64,000 nucleotides of DNA from an uncultured Bacteroidales bacterium (GCA_902780235.1 CACZEL010000003.1:1-64000), one strand, 5' to 3'. Shown: positions 36,501-43,103, counted from the stretch's first letter. Numbers and translations: made by a program. The notes: generated by a model from the sequence alone, not told the origin.

Positions 36501-37031
36501 CGTAAAATGTGTTGTCTGCGAAAGAACAATATGATTAACCGAATCTACACTCAAACGTTCCAACCGTGTCCATCGCTGTGTTGCTTCATCATAATAATAA
36601 GTGTAAATATCCTCAGGATGAAATCCTTCGGGAAGAACCTTTGAATTATAAGACAATTGAAGTTGTGCCGGTTTTAAGAAATGCTCACCATGAGGCAACA
36701 GGCGATATGCATATGCACCAGATGTCAAATTCACCATATCCGGTTCCAAGGTCGCGACAGAATGCGCTGCCATTGTCGCGACAGAAAATTCAACGTCATG
36801 AGAAAGGATTCCACTATCAGCTTTTAGCAATAGGCCTTCCAAAGACAAGGTCACTCTCTCATACGCCTTTGCATTGCACGTGATTGTGCAGGAGGATGAC
36901 TTGTTTACCAAAGTTGACTTAGAAGGGAGCGTAGTCGGAATATAGGATGATTCCACCGAATGTGTCTGTGCATTTAAAGTTATACAACACATTAATAACA
37001 CAAAGAAACTTAGAATAGATACGTTACGCAT
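27480..37031 (-). CDS. Giant secreted SpvB/TcB-RHS protein with metallopeptidase tip
   Basis: A 3183-residue polymorphic toxin-like protein. Order: signal peptide (to about 21), SpvB-like domain (YPIEIPVGRNGLQPDVSLSY near 230), FG-GAP/VCBS repeats (DINGDGLTDFVF, DVNNDGLPDYIDD), an unusual cysteine-rich block (about 790-1030), more DMNGDG repeats (1540-1800), YD/RHS repeats (1850-2900), the RHS core YKFTGKERDEETGYDYFGA with SPYAYCGWNPVKFVDPDGK (2950-3007), and a variable tip of about 175 residues with zinc motif HELGH (3113-3117). The RHS shell should encapsulate the tip, and cleavage usually occurs at the core DPDG. An overlapping lipoprotein follows and a T9SS-sorted protein precedes. Base composition is AT-rich relative to flanks. 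Target organism and tip substrate are unknown. Confidence 0.9.
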   Translation of the reverse strand: MRNVSILSFFVLLMCCITLNAQTHSVESSYIPTTLPSKSTLVNKSSSCTITCNAKAYERVTLSLEGLLLKADSGILSHDVEFSVATMAAHSVATLEPDMVNLTSGAYAYRLLPHGEHFLKPAQLQLSYNSKVLPEGFHPEDIYTYYYDEATQRWTRLERLSVDSVNHIVLSQTTHFTDFINAVIRTPEMPETNAFVPTQIKEIEAPNPVQHLTIIAEPQVNNYGSAQITYPIEIPVGRNGLQPDVSLSYNSSNGNGILGYGWSIMQPAMTIDTRWGVPRYDSVYESEIYTLNGMQCVLKDGNPNLMLPYQSNDQISRQSGNVTFVARDTKNCDRIIRHGSTTKNYWWEVIDRDGTVSYYGKYAGNTSVNPNCVLKDSKGNIGYWALAEIVDIFGNFIKYEYAVSPSNEIYLKRIYYTGHKSSPNSVDLEPSYRIFFHYDQREDILRDGRLGFVRQTDSILCYIDATYLNNNTGNQPFCPYMNRRFLMLYNDSAPVSLLSQIEDHINHFDVRWPIDGDCSIPMYNGNDVLNGVTSFDYLNPLLTPVFAKIDTIPLNADMLEKSLSLSENSSWNVGGTATVGFGNDVWETNFSVGGNYNFSRSNGKTKQLLLDINGDGLTDFVFIENDSIYYRPQYYEDSRPSFGDAVNTGIPAKGLSAETSDTHSWGLQTGVEVYVAHANVSGGMSYSKSYTTSYFADVNNDGLPDYIDDGKIYFNLLQTHNGFVAHSGETEVIVDSAQCVHFWYDGEVEVIPDCYERDTIVASYVYHTPDCSLGSYGTEPQPIPVHPWDTLIHCEECDSLIIEYLSSGECPIDLYISGSRAGTLQNDSVLVSRIDTIQRRGRSLEGIVFDCLRYCGAELPCKECWEYYLDGDWEHYEQCKEDNGCRTLCGPCAYHLLTNDEQGYLDCMNDTCLGGTLYTVSTPCYDCEKECLQDVNNCVECIESNPLCMVCEECEQECTQGIDACMECKAKNNCLGYFDPKCVSDFCYGTNADTSLCADCILSSGYYCAECIDTCLLYPELCSRCVRHHCHYDDMEAYINACYEQAASALNQWKNSIRQQYGYVTFEHIGNTYYAHRIDTICPPSTEPEIEAVRVWVAPKNGTITLQSVIQLLEDTGYNRRQARQVDGVRCVIQHHKNITVNTNTHTLHASSSNIIGVEDIAENDYAPRNNTYTGISVKRGDVLFFHLRSVRTHNFDNVNWTQTITYQGDSIPYSSVNDFICSSDNLFQSNDSGTIVLNADIACPVSASALLSIMVDNNPVDSIVINSAVTHSTKQFVYPNGSKVSLQLSSADNLGQIEVRPYLSFTPDHQDSTHRPYGLWLAPQVVFTREVELDSTYYNLFGPLYKGWGQFGYNNTASSNDIPISSLSNAAVEYARTAPSDSANFCQTIMFEESDTTQLKIAGSIEEEFSDRQLYNPLDNAWIQMTPDIRQYRWEAYGRVARNGRTLLSNTRDTKAMFESLLEADSTYNVSEVEYDSEVPVLPDGQRVTAIRKESKTTQWNVNAGFGVAVLGGGRTYSESDYSVTSDYMDMNGDGYPDIIHSSSIQYTQPWGGLGNLKTVNKDVYTNHSITAGGSISGHQSFPVKAAGINPKDGKYYLHAGGSVGGNVTTTGSGAAIAYMDVNSDGLPDKLSRDGVAVSASLNVGYGFAQPFTLIDTSLIDMNISESVGGSAGIDMDYASVFQMSLAFGIDASESTNKMLYRLMDMNGDGYLDIVKQVSEELQVTLMSPLKKHDTIGLGDRHIQKSKTGSWGTNLGLTVGFPIWVLKIGLGINGSPGGYATTQVISDLMDMNGDGLPDFVWCDNDNMYVLYNQSGKNCLLTAVTNPTGQKYLLDYELSAPTYEQRGRQWLMTRVSDIDPYAHPILGNDTIVHTFTYADPHYDYAERQFLGYGTTVSYDINTDTLPHTDYRKTIRHYNNHDFVEHGKMTYEGLMDADEHLYREYEIGTWYVDSTFAPTDNLCSDASIRVGTEVHYTRYYEGGDDPIVAAKKYVYDAFHNVQEYTNFGDTSLLGDELKATIEYDSADILTHNLVSLPSRMAVYNNGVVIRQEQADYQNGKLTELRRVDPASAASDTTNYHYDSFGMPDSVVFAANLNGQRAFVTIAYDSFSHTLPETVTDQWNRIVQTTYDKYWKTPLTITDPSGYSIEYTYDTLGRLATVSAPEDTTVSVYVHPVTHETYYSTTRNITIRYAYSPRSDLGCINKFPYVRTFIPSRNIQKETFYDNRGEMMFQKENWDTYDYGSFEEIHRQAFSDITAKDCFGRTKTVYRNYIDYRDSVVMTEIDSLHILSSHSYDVLDRPLLVHWQDGTHQTNTYAIGEDAWGAPRLKHTLIDELGRSSVQFTTPQGWTTTSAQPDNTITSFTYDALGQLLSSHDPDGMVVTHSYDGLGRRTERHHPDAGTSRWTYDNAGNIISTATQTQIDNGTQTEYDYDYNRIVEVNHPQHQQLNITYEYDSVGRVSKRTDITGYETFEYDALGNVSVSDRLLVVPSDTNAYRFRMQFEYDPIGNIKYIIYPDSERIHYTYEHGYLDYLSGRRLNGGPVYNYINYLNYDAYRRPVRCISGNDYTTDYTYDMNRQWLSGMQTYSSQHDLQDVSYSYDAVGNITVIEQNADSVHWLGGAYMLEYQYDSLNRLTKADMISDYFGAYSDYTMSYSPSGLVGIKSCDDMLWNYWHGYCSANNSIVSHQVRSIYDMDNDATTFFMWDASGRLQDIYRPCSGNLRHHWWNEADQLTAVVDNGHCAFYGYDGNGDRAYKLTGVTSIDQYNAGQETFHMHFNDAVLYVNPYFVVTPKGYTKHYYNGSQRIAAQIGQLENLPNDIIDTSAVATERIANACAYIQSLLSPDIELQPDTTATFVDIDGDMYDELQWQCTEEDLAWNIEMQCDSNILLPILSKDTSHLDNRVSGIYYYHPDHLGSATWITNSARKAVQFIHYMPFGEMWYNQQGSAYNERYKFTGKERDEETGYDYFGARYYVPEIPIWLSVDPLADKYPNISPYAYCGWNPVKFVDPDGKKIVVGTWYGRLLAKFGVNNFEAKTIQRLQDLKSVSPELNKAITSMASKEDVNVNIQPMSKYKGKPNEGVTVRDGKNSDIYYYEDVGFPIDGNYSSPDAILAHELGHAENNMNGTYIEYNHDEAKKSNGNVQEKIKGNANERQSIYYENQVRQKEGEPARSYDYYKANKETNQ

Positions 37032-37051
37032 AACAACAATGGATGATAAGG

Positions 37052-38311
37052 TTAATAAACGACCAGTTGATGAACCGATAAAACAGCTTGCTGATTCCCC
37101 GAGACAATGACCATATAAACTCCTTGCGTATCAATATATCCGTCATAGTGGTAAATTGAGACAGGAGGGACAGACTGACGCTGAATCAGTTTTCCTGCAG
37201 GATCAAAAACGGATATTGTAAGAGCCTGCTCAGAGACCAAGCTAATATCTATGGAAAAATCGCCATACGTAGGATTAGGCGCAAGAACAATGCACTCCTG
37301 CGCCAATCCGTCATTATCTGATGAACGTTCTCTACTATGCGACTTCGACGGAGAATGTTCGAAACGAGATATAAAACTAAAATACGTATCAGTTGTGGGC
37401 AATGTATATTGTGCGACACCAGTGGAATCTACGAAAACAGGCGATTCATAAGAAACAATCCGGTTGTCCTCGGATAACGTTGCAAGCCATAGGGTATCTG
37501 AGAGGTCAGGCAACATATCCATTCTCACCAATAGGGAAATATCATGAATATCACCCGTTGTATGCAGTTTCCATCGACGTTGTAACATCGCTCTATTTCC
37601 TTCATAAGGACTCCAATCAACAGGAGCGCCATTATCTCCTATCAAAGCATATGAATACACCGACAGCGTATCTAGTGTTTTGAGCATTACTAATGAGTCT
37701 TCCACTGAAAAACTATTTTTTGTATAGAAATTATAAAAAGGGTCCGAACCTAAACCTTGAATATGATTGTAAAATTCCTTGTATTTACGGGCATCCCATA
37801 TGATTTTTCCTTGCGATGACAGATAATTGGAGGAACTAAGGGTTATCCCATGACGTAGTGCGAGATAGGTTTGGAACATCAACGCCTGCGGGCGAGTTAA
37901 TGACACAGGGAAATATGCCGCCTCATATAACTGAATGTGACTAACCGAGTCTTCATTCGCTCCAATATGCAAATTGCACCTATCCAGTACGGTTGTATCA
38001 CAATTTAAAGTTTGATACATAGTATATATCATAGGATTATTTGTTCTCTTATCTGACGTCATAATATACGATGTGCTATCATAGAAAGAAAGGGTCCACA
38101 ATGGTTGCATAGATTCTAATTGCAGAGATTTATACACCATCATCATAGTGTAAGTCTCCGGTATTGATATGGTATCTATCAGAGACGGCATTGTCAATAC
38201 ACTATCTGGTTGGTACCAAATAGCCGGACATAGAGGAGATTTATTAACATGGTGCATTGCTACCGCTGAAACAGCCGCGCCAAGTAGAATAAAAAGGAAT
38301 TTTTTACGCAT
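37052..38311 (-). CDS. Secreted protein with T9SS C-terminal sorting domain
   Basis: A 419-residue exported protein: signal peptide (FLFILLGAAVSAVAMHH), a first jelly-roll-like half, then LALRHGITL ... GKIIWDARKYKEFYN ... IQGLGSD, a pattern known from Bacteroidota surface proteins, and a type A sorting domain (LAPNPTYGDFSIDIS; VFDPAGKLIQRQ; GVYMVIVSG) at 335-419. It sits 20 bases before the RHS gene and is probably its operon partner, for instance as a surface anchor or delivery factor (inference). No enzymatic motif is visible. Confidence 0.75.
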   Translation of the reverse strand: MRKKFLFILLGAAVSAVAMHHVNKSPLCPAIWYQPDSVLTMPSLIDTISIPETYTMMMVYKSLQLESMQPLWTLSFYDSTSYIMTSDKRTNNPMIYTMYQTLNCDTTVLDRCNLHIGANEDSVSHIQLYEAAYFPVSLTRPQALMFQTYLALRHGITLSSSNYLSSQGKIIWDARKYKEFYNHIQGLGSDPFYNFYTKNSFSVEDSLVMLKTLDTLSVYSYALIGDNGAPVDWSPYEGNRAMLQRRWKLHTTGDIHDISLLVRMDMLPDLSDTLWLATLSEDNRIVSYESPVFVDSTGVAQYTLPTTDTYFSFISRFEHSPSKSHSRERSSDNDGLAQECIVLAPNPTYGDFSIDISLVSEQALTISVFDPAGKLIQRQSVPPVSIYHYDGYIDTQGVYMVIVSGNQQAVLSVHQLVVY

Positions 38312-38379
38312 AACTATAAGGGTATTGGGTTAATGTTCTATTATTATCGATGAGTACTTATTAACAGATACTATAAGCA

Positions 38380-38868
38380 TTACTGATTAATAATGCCTGC
38401 ATCCCATCTCCAAAATCCGCCATGCTCAATATACTTATATAAATTGTAGTCATCCTGGTATACAAATTGATAAAAATACGTACCAAAGTCCCACCATAAA
38501 TTAATAGAAAACAAAAAGGGGGGCGCCTTCTGGTATTTTTCATACTCTTTACTTGGCAGGGTTATAGGATCTTCAAAATATATACACTCATAATCTTTAA
38601 GATTGATTTCGGTGTTATTTGTTGACGCGCATATTGAGATATTTTTAGCTGTATGGAATGTAATAATGGGATAAGAGTCAAAGGGAGAAAACTTTACATA
38701 ATTAAATTGGGGTCGTAGTAACCCGCAGTACCATCTTCCAATTACAACATAATTGCCGTACATCGTGATTGGTACGCCTTTTATTATATAGAATTCTCTG
38801 CTACAAAAAAGGTAGCATATATAGATAAAAAATGCTATGATTAATATCATTGTGCTTTTCTTTTTCAT
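38380..38868 (-). CDS. Membrane-anchored protein, candidate orphan immunity
   Basis: A 162-residue protein with one N-terminal membrane anchor (MILIIAFFIYICYLFC) and an extracytoplasmic domain rich in aromatic residues (SINLWWDFGTYFYQFVYQDD). No family recognised. It begins 6 bases after a broken RHS-type toxin tip, the usual place of an immunity gene, so it may be kept as protection against kin carrying the intact toxin. This is inference from context. Confidence 0.5.
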   Translation of the reverse strand: MKKKSTMILIIAFFIYICYLFCSREFYIIKGVPITMYGNYVVIGRWYCGLLRPQFNYVKFSPFDSYPIITFHTAKNISICASTNNTEINLKDYECIYFEDPITLPSKEYEKYQKAPPFLFSINLWWDFGTYFYQFVYQDDYNLYKYIEHGGFWRWDAGIINQ

Positions 38869-38874
38869 AGTTCA

Positions 38875-39150
38875 TCATCTTATTTTTAAAAATTTGCCCG
38901 TCATGTTGTATCCATGTATAAACCCTGCGTATTGTGCCATAGTAGAGACCATCGGTTCTGGACGAGATGTGATGAGGTTCCCTTGCACTCTATCAAACAT
39001 TGCGCGAGTGTCTTCCCATGATATACCATTACTTCCGAACACAAATCCAGCTGCGTAGTTCCCAATATCTCGTGCCGTCGCTATTTTGGTTCCATTTCCA
39101 TCAAATGCATTTATTAGCATTGCTCTATAATGATAAAGTGTCCTATTCAT
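38875..39150 (-). pseudogene. Displaced RHS-type toxin tip, N-terminally truncated
   Basis: 91 residues from the first ATG, but the frame is open upstream to about 39195 (adding YKNIGYTKE-like residues) before a stop, with no core or signal peptide. The core phrase NYAAGFVFGSNGISWEDTR and HYRAMLINAFDGNG look like the ARD-x-GNxxAG toxin tips found after RHS cores in Bacteroidota. I treat it as a remnant cassette of an earlier RHS C-terminus. It could still be translated or be recombined into the RHS gene. Confidence 0.5.
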
Positions 39151-39304
39151 TTCTTTTGTATATCCTATATTTTTATAATCAAGTGTGCTAAATAATTAGA
39201 AAAATCTGGCCTACTCATAATCTTATGCACTATAAGTCCGTGCGCACTTTTGAATTGTAGTTAATAAGATATCTTCTAATAATCATTTCTGCTACTTCAG
39301 AGAA

Positions 39305-40345
39305 TTACTGGTTCTCCGGAGTGTCAAAATATTTGCCGGCATAAGTGCCATAGTTCTTGCCTGTTACCACGCCTTGTTTGTAATAATCGCATAAAAGTTT
39401 GATAACCATATCCACATCTTTGGTGTCTTCTATCACGATCTTACCTTCTGCATTTGTCTTTAGTTTATATTTCTCCGTTTTGGCAGCCCGCTTCATCTTC
39501 GCTATCATACCGGCATCCAAGTTCTCGTAATTCTGCAGTTTCTTCAGCCGTACCAGTTTTTTATGAATAGCGGTATTTTTAGTAATCGCATCTGATATAT
39601 GCTCCAAACCGTCTATCATATCAAGTTTTTGCAAATCTTCAACCACGGAAATAGCTTGCTCTTGAAAATCAACCGCCATACCGACCAGTGTCTCAAATTG
39701 GCTTTTTTGCAAAATATAGAAAATCCCGGCATCAAATATGCAATCTATCGTTGCATCTAGTTTAACTGCTCCTCCTTTAAATTTCTCAAGTTTATTGCTT
39801 TGTGTATTAAACGAAGTCATTATATTTCTTATTATTCCGGCACGATTTTCTTTTTCATCTACTACAATGTTACCGGAATTCAATTTTCTGAAGGTATAGA
39901 TATATTTGCGGGAATTGTTTTCTACATACGACAACTCGATACAATATGCCCATAATAATTCTCCATCTTGGAGAATTTCGTCAAAATTCTGCATTATCGG
40001 TATAGTGAGTCTCTGTGGAAGTTGTTCATTTATAATCTTTGCAAAAGATCCTATTTTGTTGAGTTCGGTATATGTGAACACCTGCTCCTGATCGTCTGAA
40101 ATAACATCGTAAGGAGAAAGTTCCAACTCTTTTTTAATGGCGAGTTCTATCTGTTTTTTGGCTAAATCTTTCAAAAACAGGGTGATTTCTTCATTAATAT
40201 CCACTCGTAATGTAGAAAAATCAAATCTATCCAGCACCTTGCGTTTGGTTGTTAGATTCTCTTTTTCTTTGCGGGTTATAAAATACATGCTTAATGTATC
40301 AGCGATAGATACGTTGTCATAAATTGTTTGTAGAGAATGTGCCAT
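39305..40345 (-). CDS. kwaB: Kiwa defence protein KwaB (DUF4868)
   Basis: A 346-residue cytoplasmic protein resembling DUF4868, the KwaB subunit of the two-gene Kiwa anti-phage system. Visible segments: YCIELSYVENNSRKYIYTFRKLN and GGAVKLDATIDCIFDAGIFYIL, the conserved strand-turn region, then a helical stretch (FETLVGMAVDFQEQAISVVE) and LVRLKKLQNY followed by lysine-rich helices. It begins 12 bases after kwaA, in the standard order. KwaB binds DNA and works with the membrane partner KwaA to block phage replication (family knowledge). Both genes look intact. Confidence 0.8.
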   Translation of the reverse strand: MAHSLQTIYDNVSIADTLSMYFITRKEKENLTTKRKVLDRFDFSTLRVDINEEITLFLKDLAKKQIELAIKKELELSPYDVISDDQEQVFTYTELNKIGSFAKIINEQLPQRLTIPIMQNFDEILQDGELLWAYCIELSYVENNSRKYIYTFRKLNSGNIVVDEKENRAGIIRNIMTSFNTQSNKLEKFKGGAVKLDATIDCIFDAGIFYILQKSQFETLVGMAVDFQEQAISVVEDLQKLDMIDGLEHISDAITKNTAIHKKLVRLKKLQNYENLDAGMIAKMKRAAKTEKYKLKTNAEGKIVIEDTKDVDMVIKLLCDYYKQGVVTGKNYGTYAGKYFDTPENQ

Positions 40346-40357
40346 AGTATTGAGTTT

Positions 40358-40969
40358 TTATTGATTTTTGCTGAAATATAATTTACGACCGATAGGATAT
40401 ATATCTATCTCGTCTCCCTCGATCAAATTTTTATCACATGCGATTACAATAATGGAATGACTTCTTCCTCCATCCTCGTACTCCATCTCGTATAATCCGT
40501 ACCACATGGCCAGAATAGGATTTATAGCCACAAGCGAAGAGTTGGTATATATACAGTAAATAACAAGGAATATTACCAGCATTATTGCTATGTCAAAGTC
40601 ATTTTGTACATCATATACAAACGGAATAATGTATGTTGCAATATAATTAATTGTTTCAACACTTTTATCCGTCATATTTTTAATGGTGATTTTTTGAGAA
40701 TTGCACGATGCCGTTTTCTTTAAATTCCGAAGCAAGAACATTGTTCCGATAGCGGAAAACAGAAGTATTCCAATTATTAGAACAACAGACCAGAACTGCT
40801 GGAAAAAGATCATCACTGCTGACGAAGAAAAGCCTCCCCATACTAAATAATCAGACTTTGAATATATTATTTTAGCAACCAGAATAAAAAATAATGGCGA
40901 ATATGAAACGCCAAATAGAGCAGATTGAGCCCATCTGGTTAAGTTGTTTATTCGTTGAGATTTCTTCAT
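40358..40969 (-). CDS. kwaA: Kiwa membrane protein KwaA
   Basis: A 203-residue membrane protein from ATG 40969, with four predicted segments: ALFGVSYSPLFFILVAKIIY, MIFFQQFWSVVLIIGILLFS, TINYIATYIIPFVYD, and IAIMLVIFLVIYCIYTNSS, followed by the KwaA-like phrase NSSLVAINPILAMW and a cytoplasmic C-terminus with IIVIACDKNLIEGDEIDIYPIG. Size, topology and linkage to a DUF4868 gene identify it as KwaA, the membrane sensor of phage attachment. I chose this start over 41020 because helix 1 begins soon after it and the longer version would enter the upstream hairpin region. Confidence 0.8.
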   Translation of the reverse strand: MKKSQRINNLTRWAQSALFGVSYSPLFFILVAKIIYSKSDYLVWGGFSSSAVMIFFQQFWSVVLIIGILLFSAIGTMFLLRNLKKTASCNSQKITIKNMTDKSVETINYIATYIIPFVYDVQNDFDIAIMLVIFLVIYCIYTNSSLVAINPILAMWYGLYEMEYEDGGRSHSIIVIACDKNLIEGDEIDIYPIGRKLYFSKNQ

Positions 40970-41021
40970 TTTGTTCTTAGTTTTACCAACTATCAGACGG
41001 ATATGCCTAAAAAGAAACACA

Positions 41022-41071
41022 ATTTATTTGGTGGCACAATGAGAAAAGCTTTTATATGCCACCAAATAAAT
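41022..41071. other. 15-bp perfect inverted repeat before kwaA
   Basis: Arms ATTTATTTGGTGGCA (41022-41036) and its exact complement (41057-41071) with a 20-base spacer. On the minus strand T-rich sequence follows, so it may terminate the DUF3244-like gene; it also could insulate or regulate kwaAB. It is the right edge of the defence genes. Confidence 0.75.
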
Positions 41072-41085
41072 GCTCATTTTTCTCT

Positions 41086-41481
41086 TTATTGCACCATAAA
41101 TTGTCCTACGAGGGCGCCACCGGCTGTTTCAATATGAAGCACGTACACGCCTGCGTTAGAGATTTGCTCTTGGAGAGAAGAGGAGAATTGTTGGTTAACC
41201 ACGATGCTGCCGGTTGATGCGTTCACTACCGTTGCCTGCGCAGAAGGGATAGCCTCGTTTTGTTTGAGAATGGACAAGGTGTTCCCGTTGATTGTAGCGC
41301 GGAAACTTCTCGGACGAGTAGGAGTCTGTCCCATGTGCCCTTCATCATCTAAAGGGCTATCCCCCGGAAGCGGTTGCATACCAATAACTTCCATCAGTTG
41401 GATTTCAACTTCGTCTGCGCGAAGCACACACGGCATTGCGAGTAATACACCTAATGCCAAAGCAAGTAATTTTGTTTTCAT
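41086..41481 (-). CDS. Small secreted DUF3244-like protein
   Basis: A 131-residue exported protein: signal peptide (LLALALGVLLAMPCVLRA), an acidic N-terminal segment, then a beta-sandwich-like part NGNTLSILKQNEAIPSA ... VVNASTGSIVVNQQF ... NAGVYVLHIETAGGALVGQF, close to the short T9SS-like or DUF3244 folds of Bacteroidales. Function is unknown. It has its own promoter and is followed by the 15-bp inverted repeat. Confidence 0.65.
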   Translation of the reverse strand: MKTKLLALALGVLLAMPCVLRADEVEIQLMEVIGMQPLPGDSPLDDEGHMGQTPTRPRSFRATINGNTLSILKQNEAIPSAQATVVNASTGSIVVNQQFSSSLQEQISNAGVYVLHIETAGGALVGQFMVQ

Positions 41482-41551
41482 GTTTGTGTGAATTTTTAGG
41501 GTTTCACATATAAATAAATTAACAGCGCCTAAACTATATCGTTTGACGCTG

Positions 41552-41582
41552 CAAAATTACTGCTTTTTTTCGATCTGACAAA
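41552..41582 (-). promoter_or_regulatory. Promoter of the DUF3244-like gene
   Basis: Minus strand: TTTG (41579-41582), 19 bases, TAATTTTG (41552-41559), about 70 bases before the ATG. Confidence 0.65.
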
Positions 41583-41656
41583 ATAAATAGGTGGGCAAAT
41601 GGTTTTGCGCAAATGGGTGAAATTCAGCAGATAAGCACATTTACTATGTGGGCATT

Positions 41657-43099
41657 TTATTTGTAAGGCTCATCAATAGCTAAACAAATCAAGTAATTTC
41701 GTAGATTTTTCCCTTCTACCTGGAATTTCTGAGCCACCCGATATTTAAATTTGCCAACACCATTTGGAGCGTATAACAAAATCTCTGCAATTTGATTACG
41801 ACTGATATTTAAAAGCACCAATATACACAATCGTATCTCTTGCTCATTGAGTATGTGTTTCTGTCTCAATTTTTCTGCTAACATATAAAAATGCGTATCG
41901 ACATTTTTACAAAGCATTTCAAAATCATTCCAACACAAAGTTTCTTTGAGACTGGAAGAATTGGCCAACATCATACACTTTGCCTCTATTTGTTTGCGTC
42001 TTTGAGACAGAGTATTTTGGTTCTTACTCTCCAAATCTTCAATTTGTTGCGAAAGTAACTGATGGCGTTTCTTCTTTTTGTGAACATAGATAAAAATGCC
42101 GGTGCCGATGAATAACAACGTTATCAATATTGCATATAGCCATGTCAGATCGGGTTTGCGGTTTAACTCATTCTCTAATAAATTTATAGCTAATGTTAGT
42201 TTTCCCTTTTCCGGATCATGTTCATAAAAACGGATGTCTTCTCGTTGAGATGTCAATATTCTCAGTTCATTTGAATTAACCGCAGAATCAGCATGCGTAA
42301 GTATAAATAGTGCATTGAATCTGTTTTGATATGAAGATAGCGAATCTGATAATACCATATTGGCATAAAGCATCGCAGAATCAAAAAGATGAAGTTTGTA
42401 AAAAGATTGTGCTTTAATGATTCTATTTGTTGATAAATAATTGTAGGGATTTTTATTTATAACATAAATAGCCGAATCAAATTGTTCTGCTTTTCGATAG
42501 ACATCAGCCTTAGTTTCTAAAATTTTTCCATATAGGTAACTATCATTATATTCGTTGTACTTTATCTTATTGAGCAAATCCAGCGTTTCCTCTTTCTTTC
42601 CTTGCTCTGCCAATTCAAATGCCATATCATTGAGGCAATAGTAATAGGACAGGGTATCTTTATCGCTTAGGAAGACGTCAGCCGAACGCTTGAACATGTC
42701 ATAGGAGAGGTCGAACTCGCTGGCGCGATGACATATATCCCCCATGTTATTGTATATGCGTCCGAGGATCTGCTTGTCGTCCGAACCGGCATGGGTGGCG
42801 TTGATGAAGACCTGCATCGCTGCAACCGGATCATCCTTGGCTCGCAGCAGTTTGCCGTAATGATAGCAGGCGTGGACGTAGGCAGGTGAAAGGTGAAAAT
42901 TGAAAGGTGAAAGGTGTCCCAGCGTCTCATACGCCTGCGCAAGCGACAGACTATCGTTGTACATACCTCCCTCCGCCCAGACAGAATCTGCCTGAGCGAC
43001 GGTTTGCTTCGCTTCGCTTAACGCATTTGAAGAACATGCGGAAAGAAGAATCATCCCGCATGCCAAACACCCTACTATAAGTCCGATTTTACGGAACAT
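41657..43099 (-). CDS. TPR lipoprotein with membrane helix and HTH-like C-terminus
   Basis: About 480 residues. The start at 43099, just after the AraC stop, gives a lipoprotein-type signal (LIVGCLACGMILLSAC). Tetratricopeptide repeats fill 40-290, then a membrane helix (WLYAILITLLFIGTGIFIYV, about 320), a basic coiled coil and a C-terminal LuxR-like domain (LNEQEIRLCILVLLNISRNQIAEILL). This architecture is common in Bacteroidales as a membrane-bound regulator. A heptamer repeat encodes LSPFNFHLSPAYV near the N-terminus. It shares an operon with the AraC gene. Signal and targets are unknown. Confidence 0.78.
   Translation of the reverse strand: MFRKIGLIVGCLACGMILLSACSSNALSEAKQTVAQADSVWAEGGMYNDSLSLAQAYETLGHLSPFNFHLSPAYVHACYHYGKLLRAKDDPVAAMQVFINATHAGSDDKQILGRIYNNMGDICHRASEFDLSYDMFKRSADVFLSDKDTLSYYYCLNDMAFELAEQGKKEETLDLLNKIKYNEYNDSYLYGKILETKADVYRKAEQFDSAIYVINKNPYNYLSTNRIIKAQSFYKLHLFDSAMLYANMVLSDSLSSYQNRFNALFILTHADSAVNSNELRILTSQREDIRFYEHDPEKGKLTLAINLLENELNRKPDLTWLYAILITLLFIGTGIFIYVHKKKKRHQLLSQQIEDLESKNQNTLSQRRKQIEAKCMMLANSSSLKETLCWNDFEMLCKNVDTHFYMLAEKLRQKHILNEQEIRLCILVLLNISRNQIAEILLYAPNGVGKFKYRVAQKFQVEGKNLRNYLICLAIDEPYK
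42884..42918. repeat. In-frame heptamer repeat in the TPR gene
   Basis: AGGTGAA, AGGTGAA, AATTGAA, AGGTGAA, AGGTGTC. Encodes HLSPFNFHLSPA in the first TPR helices. Confidence 0.85.
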
Positions 43100-43103
43100 A
43101 TAT

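Noticed and set aside
24412-41071. Island considered as a prophage or integrative element
   Set aside because: No integrase, transposase, phage structural or conjugation genes and no direct repeats at the edges were seen.
41636-41650. Small hairpin CACAT-TTACT-ATGTG after the TPR gene
   Set aside because: A 5-bp stem without a clear T-run is too weak to call a terminator.
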